This document shows positions 1 through 10,746 of a stretch of 64,000 nt of DNA, one piece after another; position 1 is the first letter of the stretch, and each line of letters begins with the position of its first letter. Source of the DNA: Hankyongella sp964404985 (GTDB lineage: Bacteria > Pseudomonadota > Alphaproteobacteria > Sphingomonadales > Sphingomonadaceae); assembly GCA_964404985.1 (NCBI GenBank), contig CAYOMD010000001.1, forward strand, positions 186,001 to 250,000, in the 5' to 3' direction. Below the pieces are notes generated by a model. The model did not search any database. It was not told the origin of the DNA and saw only the letters and a list, made by a program, of their open reading frames with translations. Position numbers and translations under genes: made by a program.

Positions 1-155
1 GGATCGCGCACCCGCGCGTCCATCTCCGCCAGCGTCTCGAAAATGCAGGTGGAGGCGTGATAAACTGGCGGGTTGACGACACCGTGGGTCCACTCGGGCC
101 GGCGTCCGGCGTGGACCAGTCGGGTCGCGGGGGCAAGGTTCTCGTCGTCACTCAT
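1..155 (-). CDS. metC: Cystathionine beta-lyase, N-terminal fragment (gene continues beyond left edge)
   Basis: Only the first 51 codons are inside the window. From the ATG at 155 the protein begins MSDDENLAPATRLVHAG, followed by THGVVNPPVYHASTCIFET. This is the characteristic opening of PLP-dependent Cys/Met-metabolism enzymes of the cystathionine beta-lyase type, which cleave cystathionine to homocysteine, pyruvate and ammonia in methionine synthesis. The PLP lysine lies outside the window, so cystathionine gamma-synthase or another family member cannot be formally excluded. The NPPVYHAST form favours beta-lyase. The start lies 18 bases after the sseA stop, so the two are probably co-transcribed. 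Confidence 0.8.
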   Translation of the reverse strand, partial: MSDDENLAPATRLVHAGRRPEWTHGVVNPPVYHASTCIFETLAEMDARVRD

Positions 156-173
156 CCGTGCGGTATCGGGGGT

Positions 174-1016
174 TCAGGCGCCGATGGCAACCGGCGTGTC
201 AGGGTGGGCACCCCACTCGGTCCAGGCACCATCATAGAGCGCTATGGGGTGCCCGAGAAGGTGCGCAGCGAACACCAGGGTCGCGGCCGTCACCCCTGAG
301 CCGCAGGTTGCAACCATGGGCTTGGCGGGATCGACGCCGATGGCTGCAAAAGCCGCGGCAAGGCCCGCCGTGTCCTTGTACGTGCCATCCGGGTTGAACA
401 GGTCCGTGTACGGCAGGTTCAGGCTGCCGGGGATGTGCCCGGCGCGCACGCCCGGCCGCGCCTCCGGCACTTCGGCACGGAAACGCGGGCCACCACGCGC
501 ATCGACCACCTGCTCGGTGCGGCTGGACAGATTGGTGCGCATAGCATCGAGCCCGCGCACGCCTGTACCATCGAGAGTCAGGGCAGGGGCGGGGATCGTC
601 TGCGTGCGAGCTGCCCCGGACTCCAGCGTCCGCCCTTCGGCACGCCACTTGCCGAGACCACCATCAAGAACGGCAACATGCGGAAAGCCAAAGCGGGTTA
701 GCATCCACCAGCCGCGTGCGGCGGATCGCACCTCTGAATCGTCGTAAAGGACCACGCGGTGTTCGGGGGAGACCCCGGCCCGCGCGCACCAGGCGGCGAG
801 CACAGAAGCCGCGGGCAGCATGTGCGGCAAGCCGGATGCCGTGTCGGCGACGACATCGAGGTCGAGGAACACCGCACCGGGGATGTGTGCCGCGTCATAA
901 TCGGCGTGCCCGTCGCGCCCGCTGGCCGGCAGGTGCCAACTGCAGTCAATCACACGAACTTCGCCAAGGTTATCTGCGAGCCAGCCGGTGGAGACGAGGG
1001 ATGGGATTGTAATCAT
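174..1016 (-). CDS. sseA: 3-mercaptopyruvate sulfurtransferase (tandem rhodanese)
   Basis: The 280-residue protein has the usual length and two-rhodanese layout. The N-terminal inactive repeat (about residues 8-125) contains DYDAAHIPGAVFLDLD and VVLYDD. The C-terminal catalytic repeat (about 155-275) contains GHIPGSLNLPY and the active-site loop CGSGVTA, whose Cys carries the persulphide. The CGSGVTA loop is typical of mercaptopyruvate sulfurtransferases rather than thiosulphate sulfurtransferases (CRKGVTA in the bovine enzyme). It transfers sulphur from 3-mercaptopyruvate to thiol acceptors in the cytoplasm. It starts 2 bases after the stop of the DUF885 gene and is followed 18 bases later by metC, so a sulphur-amino-acid gene pair sits behind a peptidase gene in one transcription unit. 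Confidence 0.9.
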   Translation of the reverse strand: MITIPSLVSTGWLADNLGEVRVIDCSWHLPASGRDGHADYDAAHIPGAVFLDLDVVADTASGLPHMLPAASVLAAWCARAGVSPEHRVVLYDDSEVRSAARGWWMLTRFGFPHVAVLDGGLGKWRAEGRTLESGAARTQTIPAPALTLDGTGVRGLDAMRTNLSSRTEQVVDARGGPRFRAEVPEARPGVRAGHIPGSLNLPYTDLFNPDGTYKDTAGLAAAFAAIGVDPAKPMVATCGSGVTAATLVFAAHLLGHPIALYDGAWTEWGAHPDTPVAIGA

Positions 1017-1018
1017 AC

Positions 1019-2773
1019 CTAACTACGGGCCTTTTCCGCCTCGATCCAGGCGTTGATGTGGGTCTCCAGTACCGAGAGCGGGACTGCCCCGTTCTCCAGC
1101 ACGCTGTCATGGAAGCGGCGGATATCGAACTTCGGCCCGAGCGCCGTCTCGGCGCGGCTGCGCAGCTCGCGGATCTTCAGTTCACCGACCTTGTAGGCAA
1201 GCGCCTGGCCCGGCCAGGTGATGTAGCGGTCGACTTCGGCCGTGATGTTATGCAGGGAAAGCGAGGTGTTTTCCGCCATGAAGTCAATGGCCTGCTGGCG
1301 ACTCCAGCCCATGGAATGGATGCCGGTGTCGACAACCAGCCGGCAGGCGCGCCACATCTCGTAGGAGAGACGACCGAAATCCTGCGCCGGGGTCTCGTAG
1401 TAGCCCATATCGATGCCGAGCCGCTCGGAATACAGGCCCCAGCCCTCGACGAAGGCGGTAAAGAAGGCAGCGTGGCGGCGGAACAGCGGCAGATCAAGCT
1501 CCTGCTGCAGCGCAATCTGGTGGTGGTGGCCAGGCACCGCCTCGTGAATGGTGAGCGCGACCAGTTCATAGAGCGGGCGCTGGTCGAGCTTCGAGGTGTT
1601 GATGCGATAGACACCGGCGCGACCAGTATCTGCCGAGCCAGGCTCGTAGTAAGCGGTCGTGGTGCCCTCGGCGATGTCGCTTGGCACTGGCTTCACCGTG
1701 TAGGGCAGGCGTGGCAGGCGCCCGAACAGCTTGGGCATTTCGCCATCGATGCGCTTGGCGAGGGCGGCAGTGTACGCCACGAGTTCGTCTGGCGACTTTG
1801 CGTAGAATTGTGGGTCGGTCCGCAGGAACTGTACATAGGCCTTGCGGTCACCCTTGAAGCCGGACTTGGCAACCACGGAGTCCATTTCCGCACGGATCCG
1901 CGCCACCTCGCGCTGGCCGAGCGCATGGATCTGCGCCGGTGTCATGTCGGTCGTGGTGAACAGGCGTGCGCGGTAAGCGTAATAGGCCTGCCCGTCCTTC
2001 TGGTTTAGTACGCCAGGCGCTTTCTGGCATTTGGGTGCATATTCGGTGCGGTAGAAATCCAGCTCCTGCTGGAGCGCCGGGATCACCTTGTCGCGGATAA
2101 CCGTCAGCCCCTCGGATGTGTAGGCGGTCCAGTCGGCCTCCGGGATTGCGGTCGGGCGGGTTTTGAACGCCTGCGCCAGCGCAGACTTGGCCGGGTCGTC
2201 AACGATATGGGCCTCGATGGACTTGTCGAAGCCCTTCATCGACTCGCAATATTGGGTGTAGCCGCCTTTGATCGCAGCACGGGTCGTCTCGATGATCTGG
2301 CCGTTCAGGCGCGGATAGTCCTTCAGGCGGGCAATGTAGCTCTGATAATCGGCAGGAGTCTTCAGCGGCACATTGTCGGCCAGGCGCATCAAGTTCAGGT
2401 GCCAGCCGCCACGGTTGGTGAACAGCACGGCGCGCTGGCCGAACCGGTCGCCATCGATCTGGGTTTGCAGGTCCAGCCGCAGGATGTCGCGGTTCACGCG
2501 CTCGGCCGGGCTCAGCCCTTTGGGGTCGATCGCGTCAATTCGCGCCACAAGGGCCTTCGCCTCCCTGGTCTGCCGGTCCATTCCGGCAAGGCTCGCGTCC
2601 CCCAGCGTCGTATCAAAGCTGCGCACGCCAAGGTCGCTGGCCTGGACCGGATTGTTCGAGAGATACCAGGCCCAATGATCGTCCAGCACCTTGCGCAGAT
2701 CATCGGACGGGGCGGCCTGCACCGCTGACACCAGACCCAAGCTGCAAACGCTCGCAAGCAACAGACGCTTCAT
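1019..2773 (-). CDS. DUF885 family secreted metallopeptidase-like protein
   Basis: The 584-residue protein begins with a clear Sec signal peptide (MKRLLLASVCSLGLVSAVQA, cleavage after AQA/AAP region). It belongs to the DUF885 family, commonly annotated as a putative M3-like or carboxypeptidase-like zinc peptidase. The zinc motif HEAVPGHH is visible near residue 405, with ENGAVPLSVLE near the C-terminus, another conserved DUF885 block. The length is normal for the family. It probably acts in the periplasm, but the substrate is not known. It is the first gene of a tight minus-strand group with sseA and metC. The divergent spacer to the phosphoesterase gene (about 118 bases) would hold both promoters. 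Confidence 0.85.
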   Translation of the reverse strand: MKRLLLASVCSLGLVSAVQAAPSDDLRKVLDDHWAWYLSNNPVQASDLGVRSFDTTLGDASLAGMDRQTREAKALVARIDAIDPKGLSPAERVNRDILRLDLQTQIDGDRFGQRAVLFTNRGGWHLNLMRLADNVPLKTPADYQSYIARLKDYPRLNGQIIETTRAAIKGGYTQYCESMKGFDKSIEAHIVDDPAKSALAQAFKTRPTAIPEADWTAYTSEGLTVIRDKVIPALQQELDFYRTEYAPKCQKAPGVLNQKDGQAYYAYRARLFTTTDMTPAQIHALGQREVARIRAEMDSVVAKSGFKGDRKAYVQFLRTDPQFYAKSPDELVAYTAALAKRIDGEMPKLFGRLPRLPYTVKPVPSDIAEGTTTAYYEPGSADTGRAGVYRINTSKLDQRPLYELVALTIHEAVPGHHHQIALQQELDLPLFRRHAAFFTAFVEGWGLYSERLGIDMGYYETPAQDFGRLSYEMWRACRLVVDTGIHSMGWSRQQAIDFMAENTSLSLHNITAEVDRYITWPGQALAYKVGELKIRELRSRAETALGPKFDIRRFHDSVLENGAVPLSVLETHINAWIEAEKARS

Positions 2774-2891
2774 AGCCTTCCCCCTATTTGAATATTTCTG
2801 ACCATACTCTGCAACATCTCCGTGCCATCAGCTAGCCCAAAGGCTAAGTGCCAATGCAGTGTCGTTGCAGTATACCCGTGGCGGGGAGTCA

Positions 2892-3635
2892 ATGATGCTG
2901 ATCGCCTTTCTGGCAGACCTTCACGCTAACCTGCAGGCGACACAAGCGGTTCTGGACCACGCCCGCGATGCCGGTGCGCAGCGCTTCGTCGTGCTGGGAG
3001 ATATCGTGGGCTATGGGGGCGACCCCGGGCCGGTGCTCGATATTGTGACAGCGCTTGCCGAGGATGGCGCGCTGGTACTGCGCGGCAACCACGACGACAT
3101 GGCCTGTGACCCACACAAGGAGATGAACGCACAGGCCGCCACGGCCGCCTTGTGGACCCGCCAGCAACTCAGCGGCCCGCAGCGCCGGTACCTTGAAGAT
3201 CTGCCGCTGACCATCGAGGATGAGGACCGTCTTTATGTCCATGCGGATGCCGCAGCACCGGCACGCTGGCGCTATGTGTTCGATGCCGAGTCAGCGCTGA
3301 CCAGTCTCATGGGCACTACTCAGCGTATGGTCTTTTGCGGTCATGTGCATGTGCCGATGGTCTATGCGCTTCAGCCCAGCGGGCGGATGCTGCCGTTTGC
3401 ACCGACACCGGGACGGTCAGCGCCCTTGCTGGCGCACCGGCGCTGGCATGTGGTGCTGGGCTCGGTCGGGCAGCCGCGTGATGGCAATGCTGCGGCTTGT
3501 TACGCGCTCTATGATACGTGTCGTCACGAATATCTCTTGCAGCGCATCGCCTATGATGTGGGGCGGGCAGCGGCGCGCATTCGTGCTGCCGGCCTGCCGG
3601 ACATGCTGTCGGAGCGGCTGTTCTCCGGGAGGTAA
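2892..3635 (+). CDS. Calcineurin-like metallophosphoesterase
   Basis: About 247 residues. All the metal-binding blocks of the metallophosphoesterase superfamily are present in order: DLHANLQA (D-x-H), GDIVGYGGDP (GD), GNHDD (GNH-D/E) and GHVHVP (GHxH). It therefore should hydrolyse a phosphomonoester or diester with two metal ions. The substrate is not evident; relatives include diadenosine tetraphosphatases and protein phosphatases. I take the start at the double ATG (2892/2895) because a GGGGAG ribosome site lies at 2883-2888. Further upstream in-frame starts lack one. The kinase-USP gene begins 3 bases after the stop, so this enzyme may act as the phosphatase partner of that kinase (inference). 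Confidence 0.85.
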   Translation: MMLIAFLADLHANLQATQAVLDHARDAGAQRFVVLGDIVGYGGDPGPVLDIVTALAEDGALVLRGNHDDMACDPHKEMNAQAATAALWTRQQLSGPQRRYLEDLPLTIEDEDRLYVHADAAAPARWRYVFDAESALTSLMGTTQRMVFCGHVHVPMVYALQPSGRMLPFAPTPGRSAPLLAHRRWHVVLGSVGQPRDGNAAACYALYDTCRHEYLLQRIAYDVGRAAARIRAAGLPDMLSERLFSGR

Positions 3636-3638
3636 ACG

Positions 3639-5063
3639 ATGAGTGCCCACGCGGGAAAACCCATTGCGGCTGGTCTGGAGATCGACGGCTTCACGGTTGG
3701 CGAGCGGCTTCACAAAGGCGGGATGGCCAGCATCTGGGATGTCCGCCACCCTGATATTGCGGTGCCGCTGGTGTTGAAGGCGCCGTTTATGGCGCAAGGG
3801 CATGACCCGGCGGCGATCGTCAGTTTCGAGATGGAGATGATGATCCTGCCACGCCTCAGCGGCACGCATGTGCCCAAGGTCCATGCCGTCGGCGATTTCA
3901 TGCATCAGCCCTATATCGTCATGGAGCGGATCGAGGGGCAGTCGCTCTACCCGCGTATCGAGACTCTGCCGCGACCGATCGAGGAGGTAATCGCCATCGG
4001 CTCGGCAACGGCTTACGCACTGGAGGACATCCACCGGCAGGACGTTGTGCACCTCGACATCAAGCCGTCCAATATCATGATCCGGCCGAACGGTACGGCA
4101 GTGCTGATTGACTTCGGTCTTGCGCGCCATGTCGATCTGCCGGACCTCATCGCCGAGGAGTTCCGGCTACCCTACGGCACCGCACCGTACATATCACCCG
4201 AGCAGACGTTCGGTGTGCGCGGCTACCGGCGCTCGGACATCTTTGCCCTTGGCGTGCTGCTGTATTTCTTTGCGACTGGCGAACGGCCGTTCGGCGACCC
4301 TCAGAGCCTGAAGGGGCTGCAACGTCGCTGGTGGGACGACCCTTGCCCACCCCGTCAGCGCCGGCCAGACCTGCCGCCCTGGCTGCAGGAGGTGATCCTG
4401 CGGTGTATCGAGCCGGACCCGGAACGCCGCTACCCTTCGGCGGCGCATCTGGCGTTCGATCTGCGCCACCCCCGGCAGGTGCTGCTGACCGAGCGGGCAC
4501 ACAAGCTCAAGCGCGATAGCTGGTTTGTCCGGCGCAGCCGGCGCGACGAGCGGGCACGTCTTGCCCTGCACAGCAAAAGCCTCGCCACGAGCAAGCGGGC
4601 GAGCGCGCCAATCGTAGCCGCTGCCGTCGCGTTAACCCAGAATTTGCCGGCACTCGACGGCGCGATGCGGCAGGCGCTGGTGCGCGTGCTCGATGCCTAC
4701 CCGGACGCCCGGCTCGCCTGTCTCAACGTCTTGCGGCAAAACCCGCTGAAAGCGGACGAGACACTGGACGAGGCCGGTCGCAACAAGCATGCGCACCGTC
4801 TGGCCGAACTGGCGCACTGGGCCGAACCGCTCAACCTGCCGCCGGAGCGGATCACCTTTCATGTGCTGGAAGCCATGAACCCGGCTGATGCCGTGCTGGA
4901 GTATGCCCGGATGAACCATGTTGACCATATCGTGATGGGGGCCCGCGCGGAGTCGCTCGGGCGACGCATTCTCGGCAGTGTGTCCGCAGAGGTCGCAGCG
5001 CATGCACCCTGCACGGTCACAGTCGTGCGCCCGCGTGGTCTGGAACCAGGCGAGGAGGCGTGA
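3639..5063 (+). CDS. Bifunctional Ser/Thr protein kinase / universal stress protein
   Basis: The 474-residue fusion has a Hanks-type kinase domain (about residues 14-280) followed by a UspA domain (about 325-470). Kinase motifs are complete: glycine loop LHKGGMASIWD, ATP lysine in LVLKAP, helix-C glutamate in FEMEMM, catalytic loop HLDIKPSN, metal loop DFGLAR, activation segment PYGTAPYISPEQ and SDIFALG. The C-terminal half ends with MGARAESLGRRILGSV, the nucleotide-binding G-2x-G-9x-GS/T signature of UspA proteins. There is no transmembrane segment, so a cytoplasmic stress-linked kinase is expected. A GGGAGG ribosome site precedes the ATG. It is translationally linked to the upstream phosphoesterase. 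Target proteins are unknown. Confidence 0.9.
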   Translation: MSAHAGKPIAAGLEIDGFTVGERLHKGGMASIWDVRHPDIAVPLVLKAPFMAQGHDPAAIVSFEMEMMILPRLSGTHVPKVHAVGDFMHQPYIVMERIEGQSLYPRIETLPRPIEEVIAIGSATAYALEDIHRQDVVHLDIKPSNIMIRPNGTAVLIDFGLARHVDLPDLIAEEFRLPYGTAPYISPEQTFGVRGYRRSDIFALGVLLYFFATGERPFGDPQSLKGLQRRWWDDPCPPRQRRPDLPPWLQEVILRCIEPDPERRYPSAAHLAFDLRHPRQVLLTERAHKLKRDSWFVRRSRRDERARLALHSKSLATSKRASAPIVAAAVALTQNLPALDGAMRQALVRVLDAYPDARLACLNVLRQNPLKADETLDEAGRNKHAHRLAELAHWAEPLNLPPERITFHVLEAMNPADAVLEYARMNHVDHIVMGARAESLGRRILGSVSAEVAAHAPCTVTVVRPRGLEPGEEA

Positions 5064-5124
5064 TCCCGCCCTTGCGGCGATCCGGTGGCGATGCTAGCGC
5101 GACCGCCTTACCCGGAGGCTACCC

Positions 5125-6435
<1,311 letters not shown>

Positions 6436-6440
6436 TAACC

Positions 6441-7067
6441 ATGATCACCATCCACCACCTGAACGACTCCCGCTCGCAGCGTATTCTCTGGCTGCTCGAG
6501 GAGCTTGGGCTGCCCTACACACTCACCAGCTATCAGCGCGACAGCCAGACACGGCTGGCACCGCCCGAGCTGAAGGCTGTGCATCCGCTCGGCAAGTCCC
6601 CGGTGCTGACGGAGGCGGGGCGGACGATCATCGAATCCGGTGCGATTATCGAGTATGTGCTGCGCCATCACGGCGCGGGGCGGCTGCAACCGTCACCGGA
6701 CCATGCCGACTATGACGCGGTTTCCCAGTGGCTGCATTATGCTGAAGGGTCCGCCATGCTGCCGCTGATGCTGCGCTTGTATGTCGGGCGGCTGGGCGAG
6801 GCCGGTGCGCCGCTCCAGCCGCGCATCGAAAGTGAGCTCGCTAACCATCTCGGTTACGTCGAGGCCTCTCTGGCGGACCGGCCCTATCTGCTGGGGCAGG
6901 ATTTCTCGGCAGCGGACATCCAGATGAGCTTTGTTGGCGAGATAGCCGGGGTGTTTGGCCTGCGCGCGGCCTATCCGCAGATGGACGCCTGGGTCAGGCG
7001 CTTCCAGGCGCGGGATGCCTACCAGCGTGCGCTGGCACGCGGCGGCCCTTACGCCTATGGTGCATGA
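6441..7067 (+). CDS. Glutathione S-transferase family protein
   Basis: The 208-residue protein has the canonical two-domain GST shape. An N-terminal thioredoxin-like domain contains SQRILWLLEELGLPY, the cis-proline region HPLGKSPVL and the glutathione-binding ESGAIIEYVL. A helical C-terminal domain contains DFSAADIQMSF. Subfamily and substrate are not evident. It lies directly behind purB with no promoter-sized gap. A different thiol-transfer or stringent-starvation-like role cannot be excluded. Confidence 0.88.
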   Translation: MITIHHLNDSRSQRILWLLEELGLPYTLTSYQRDSQTRLAPPELKAVHPLGKSPVLTEAGRTIIESGAIIEYVLRHHGAGRLQPSPDHADYDAVSQWLHYAEGSAMLPLMLRLYVGRLGEAGAPLQPRIESELANHLGYVEASLADRPYLLGQDFSAADIQMSFVGEIAGVFGLRAAYPQMDAWVRRFQARDAYQRALARGGPYAYGA

Positions 7068-7134
7068 TATTCATGGGCTAGCCGGGCAGCTCCCCAGTTT
7101 ATCCTGAACCGTGTTCAAGGCGGGAGAATGATCG

Positions 7135-8010
7135 ATGGGTGCCATTGTCCAACAGGTGATCGAGGGTCGTCCGCGCGACCTTGGCGACGGGTTCATCGTG
7201 GCGCGCATTCTGCCCCATGCAACCCGTCGCATGGTGGGACCATTTGTGTTCCTGGACCAGTTTGGTCCTGCAACCCACGCACCAGGGCAGGGGCTTGACG
7301 TTCGGCCTCACCCGCACATCGGGCTGTCGACAGTGACCTATCTCTACGAGGGGGCTATCGAGCACCGGGACAGCACCGGTGCGGTACAGACGATCCGTCC
7401 CGGCGACGTCAACTGGATGACAGCCGGGGCGGGCATCGTCCACAGTGAACGCTCGCCTGACCCAGAGCGCGCGCAGGGCCAGCGGCTTTTCGGCCTGCAG
7501 GCCTGGGTCGCGTTGCCCGCGCATGCCGAGGAGGTCGCGCCGAGTTTTCACCACCATCCGGCATCGACCCTGCCGTCGATCACACTGGACGGCGCGAGGA
7601 GGACCCTGATCGCGGGCAGCGCATTCGGTGCCGAGAGTCCGGCCAAAGTGTGGTCACGCATGTTCTACATCGACGTGGAGGCGCAAGCGGGTGCCAGCGT
7701 CGCACTCCCGGACGACCATGAGGAGCGGGCGGCTTACATTGTCAGCGGCACGGCAGAGCTTGACGGCACAGCCTATCAGGCCGGGCAGATGCTGGTGATC
7801 GCTCCGGGGATGACGGCGATCCTTAAGGTGGCTACGTCGGCGCGCATTGCGCTGCTGGGTGGCGCGCCCTTCCCCGAGCCGCGGCACATCTGGTGGAACC
7901 TGGTCTCGACCCGGCTTGAGCGGATCGAGGAAGCAAAGGCCGACTGGCGCGACCAGCGTTTCCCGGCTGTGCCCGGCGAGACCGAGTTTATCCCCCTGCC
8001 GGAGGCGTGA
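7135..8010 (+). CDS. Pirin family protein (bicupin)
   Basis: The 291-residue protein is a typical pirin. The N-terminal cupin carries the metal-binding histidine block RPHPHIGLSTVTYLYEG, then HRDSTG, MTAGAGIVHSE and ERAQGQRLFGLQAWVALP. The C-terminal cupin contains EERAAYIVSG and GGAPFPEPRHIWWN, conserved in pirins. Bacterial pirins include quercetin dioxygenases and regulators of pyruvate metabolism; the sequence does not tell which applies here. The ATG is preceded by a purine-rich site (GGGAGAATG). It is convergent with ppc, the stops 7 bases apart. Confidence 0.88.
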   Translation: MGAIVQQVIEGRPRDLGDGFIVARILPHATRRMVGPFVFLDQFGPATHAPGQGLDVRPHPHIGLSTVTYLYEGAIEHRDSTGAVQTIRPGDVNWMTAGAGIVHSERSPDPERAQGQRLFGLQAWVALPAHAEEVAPSFHHHPASTLPSITLDGARRTLIAGSAFGAESPAKVWSRMFYIDVEAQAGASVALPDDHEERAAYIVSGTAELDGTAYQAGQMLVIAPGMTAILKVATSARIALLGGAPFPEPRHIWWNLVSTRLERIEEAKADWRDQRFPAVPGETEFIPLPEA

Positions 8011-8017
8011 GGGCGTC

Positions 8018-10726
8018 CTACCCGCTGTTGCGCAGGCCGGCGGCGATGCCGTTGATCGAGAGGTGGATGCCGCCACGAACCACATCGCGCTCGTCGCCCG
8101 CGCGGTAGCGCTGGATCAGCGCAATCTGCAGGTGGTTGAGCGGGTTGATGTAGGGCAGGCGGTGACGGATAGAGCGCTGCAGCGCCGGCTGCTTTTCCAG
8201 CAAGCTCTTCTGGCCGGTAATTTCCAGCACGACGTCATGGGTGCGTTGCCATTCTGCCGCGATGGCTGCGAAGATTTCGGTTGCCGCCTCCCGGTCCTTC
8301 ACCAGCCCGGCATAGCGCTCGGCAATCCCGAGGTCGGACTTCGCCAGCACCATCTCCAGATTGGAGATGATGGCCTGGAAAAATGGCCAGTCCGCATAGA
8401 GTCGCTGCAATTGCGCCATGCCAGCCTCACCGTGGGTCACGACATGCGCCTTGACCGCGCTGCCGACCCCGAACCAGCCGGGCACCATGGCGCGCGACTG
8501 TGCCCAGGAAAACACCCAGGGGATCGCGCGCAGATCCTCGATACGGTCGGATGCCTTGCGGGATGGCGGACGCGAGCCGATTTTCAGGCCGGCAATTTCG
8601 CTGAGCGGCGTGGCCTCGCGGAAGAAGGTCTTGAACGCCGGGTGGCCATAGACCAGCGCGCGGTAGGCCTGGCGTGCGTCGGCTGACAACTGGTCCATCA
8701 CCGGCATGAAGTCGCCGTAGCGGCCGGCAGCATCCTGATGTGGTGCTGACGCCATCAGCGTGGCGGCGACCATATTCTCCAGGCTGAGCAAGCCGGTCTC
8801 CGGGTGTCCGTACTTCGAGGACACGACCTCCCCCTGCTCGGTGATGCGAATCTGGCCGTTCACTGAGCCGGGCGGTTGCGCCATGATCGCCTGCACGCTG
8901 GAGCCACCGCCGCGGCCAACCGTGCCGCCGCGCCCGTGGAAGAAGCGCAGGGTGACCCCCATGGCCTTGCCGAGGGATGTCAGGCGCAGGATGGCACCAT
9001 GGATCGCCCAGTTGGAGGTGAGGTAGCCGCCATCCTTGTTGCTGTCCGAATAGCCGATCATCACTTCCTGGATGTTGCCGCGCGCGGCCAGCGCCGCCTT
9101 GATGATCGGCAGCGACAGATAGCCGGAGAGAATCGGCCCGCCGTTCAGCAGGTCGTCGATGGTCTCAAGCAAGGGTACGATCATCACGTCGAGGCGCGGC
9201 TGCGGCCCCGGATGGAACAGCCCGGCTTCCTTCAGCAGGAGGGCGACCTCCAGCATGTCCGACACGCTGGCACACTGCGAGATGACATAGTGCTGGATGG
9301 CATTCGGCCCGTGGGCCGCGCGCAGACGTGCTGCAGCACGCACCACAGCCAGCTCGCCGGTCGCCAGTTCGCTGTAGGCCAGGTGCGGCGAGGTGAGCGG
9401 TCGCGGGTGGCTGAGTTCGTTCACCAGCAGGTCGATGCGCGCCTGTTCGCTGAGCGCACCATAGTCCGGGCAGAGACCGGCGCGGGCGAACAGTTCTGTC
9501 ACCACCGCCTCGTGGATGGCCGAACTCTGCCGCAGGTCGACCACCGCCAGATGGAAGCCGAAGCTGTCCACAGCGCGCTCCAGGTCACGCAGTGGACCGC
9601 CGGCGAGCAGGGCGCTGCCGTTGGCGGCGAGCGACTGGCGCACAACGGCAAGATCGGCAGCAAGCTCGCCGGGCTGGGCATAGGCCGGGGCAGTGAGGTT
9701 GGTCGGGCGGGTCGGCTCCAGCCCGGTCAGCATCCGCTTGGTGGCGGCCAGCCTGGCATAGACATGGCGCAGCACCCGGCGGTACGGCTCGTGGTTGCGA
9801 TGCGGCGAGGTATCGCCTGACTGATCGGCGAGGGTATCCAGCGCTGTTGTCGTGCCGATGTGGGTGCGCGAGATCGACAGGTCACCACCGAGCTGGTGGA
9901 CGTGACTGAGGTAATGGTCGAGCGCGATGGTCGCCTGCCGCCGGAAGGCATAGTGCAGCGTCTCGGCGGTCACGAAGGGGTTACCGTCCCGGTCGCCGCC
10001 AACCCAGGAGCCGATGGTCACAAAGCTCGGCACCGGGCCATCAGCCGGCATAAGCCGCTCCAGCCGGCGGTAGAGGCGCGGCAGTTGATCGAGAAAGGTC
10101 GACTCAAAGAACGTCAGTGCATTTTCGATCTCGTCCGGCACGCCGGGCTTGACCGAGCGCAGCAGGCGGGTCTGCCAGAGGATGAGGATTTCGCGGGTCA
10201 GGCGCTCCTCAAGGTCCCGGCTCTCCTCGGCTGTCAGGTCGCGGCGGCTGCGCTCCTCAAGGATGTCGGCAATCGCCACCTCGCGATCGAGGATCGAGCG
10301 GCGGCGCACCTCGGTCGGATGCGCGGTGATGACCGGGCTGATACGTGCGCGCGCCAGAACGTCGTGCAGCGCCTCCGGGGTATCGCCAAACCGCGCCAGC
10401 GCCTCGGCAAGCCGGCTGCCGCCGTTGGCCGACTGGCGGGCGGTGCGACGGGCCACATGGTCCTCGGCAATGTTGGCAAGCAACGAAAAGTAGGTGAAGC
10501 CGCGAATGAACGACAGCACATCATCAAGGCTCAGCGCATCGAGCAGGCCGGTCAATTCCCCGGCGTCGCCGCCATCCCGGTGGAAGCGCACGGACGCCTG
10601 GCGGATCGCTTCCACCTTGTCGAAGAAGGCCGGACCATGCTGGTCGCGGATGACGTCACCCAGCAGGCGGCCCAGCAGCTTCAGGTCATCACGGTCCGGC
10701 GACAGCGCGGGGGTGTCTTCGGTCAT
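8018..10726 (-). CDS. ppc: Phosphoenolpyruvate carboxylase
   Basis: About 902 residues, the usual length. It carboxylates PEP to oxaloacetate to refill the TCA cycle, in the cytoplasm as a homotetramer. Catalytic blocks are present: TAHPTEVRRRS (active-site His), GDRDGNPFVT, MIGYSDSNKDGG, FFHGRGGTVGRGGG (PEP/bicarbonate loop) and a C-terminal GLRNSG, close to the family's RNTG end. I place the start at the ATG at 10726 because AGGAG lies 8 bases upstream. A GTG at 10735 would directly abut that ribosome site. No regulator is adjacent. Confidence 0.96.
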   Translation of the reverse strand: MTEDTPALSPDRDDLKLLGRLLGDVIRDQHGPAFFDKVEAIRQASVRFHRDGGDAGELTGLLDALSLDDVLSFIRGFTYFSLLANIAEDHVARRTARQSANGGSRLAEALARFGDTPEALHDVLARARISPVITAHPTEVRRRSILDREVAIADILEERSRRDLTAEESRDLEERLTREILILWQTRLLRSVKPGVPDEIENALTFFESTFLDQLPRLYRRLERLMPADGPVPSFVTIGSWVGGDRDGNPFVTAETLHYAFRRQATIALDHYLSHVHQLGGDLSISRTHIGTTTALDTLADQSGDTSPHRNHEPYRRVLRHVYARLAATKRMLTGLEPTRPTNLTAPAYAQPGELAADLAVVRQSLAANGSALLAGGPLRDLERAVDSFGFHLAVVDLRQSSAIHEAVVTELFARAGLCPDYGALSEQARIDLLVNELSHPRPLTSPHLAYSELATGELAVVRAAARLRAAHGPNAIQHYVISQCASVSDMLEVALLLKEAGLFHPGPQPRLDVMIVPLLETIDDLLNGGPILSGYLSLPIIKAALAARGNIQEVMIGYSDSNKDGGYLTSNWAIHGAILRLTSLGKAMGVTLRFFHGRGGTVGRGGGSSVQAIMAQPPGSVNGQIRITEQGEVVSSKYGHPETGLLSLENMVAATLMASAPHQDAAGRYGDFMPVMDQLSADARQAYRALVYGHPAFKTFFREATPLSEIAGLKIGSRPPSRKASDRIEDLRAIPWVFSWAQSRAMVPGWFGVGSAVKAHVVTHGEAGMAQLQRLYADWPFFQAIISNLEMVLAKSDLGIAERYAGLVKDREAATEIFAAIAAEWQRTHDVVLEITGQKSLLEKQPALQRSIRHRLPYINPLNHLQIALIQRYRAGDERDVVRGGIHLSINGIAAGLRNSG

Positions 10727-10746
10727 AGGTGGCACTCCTGAACGGG

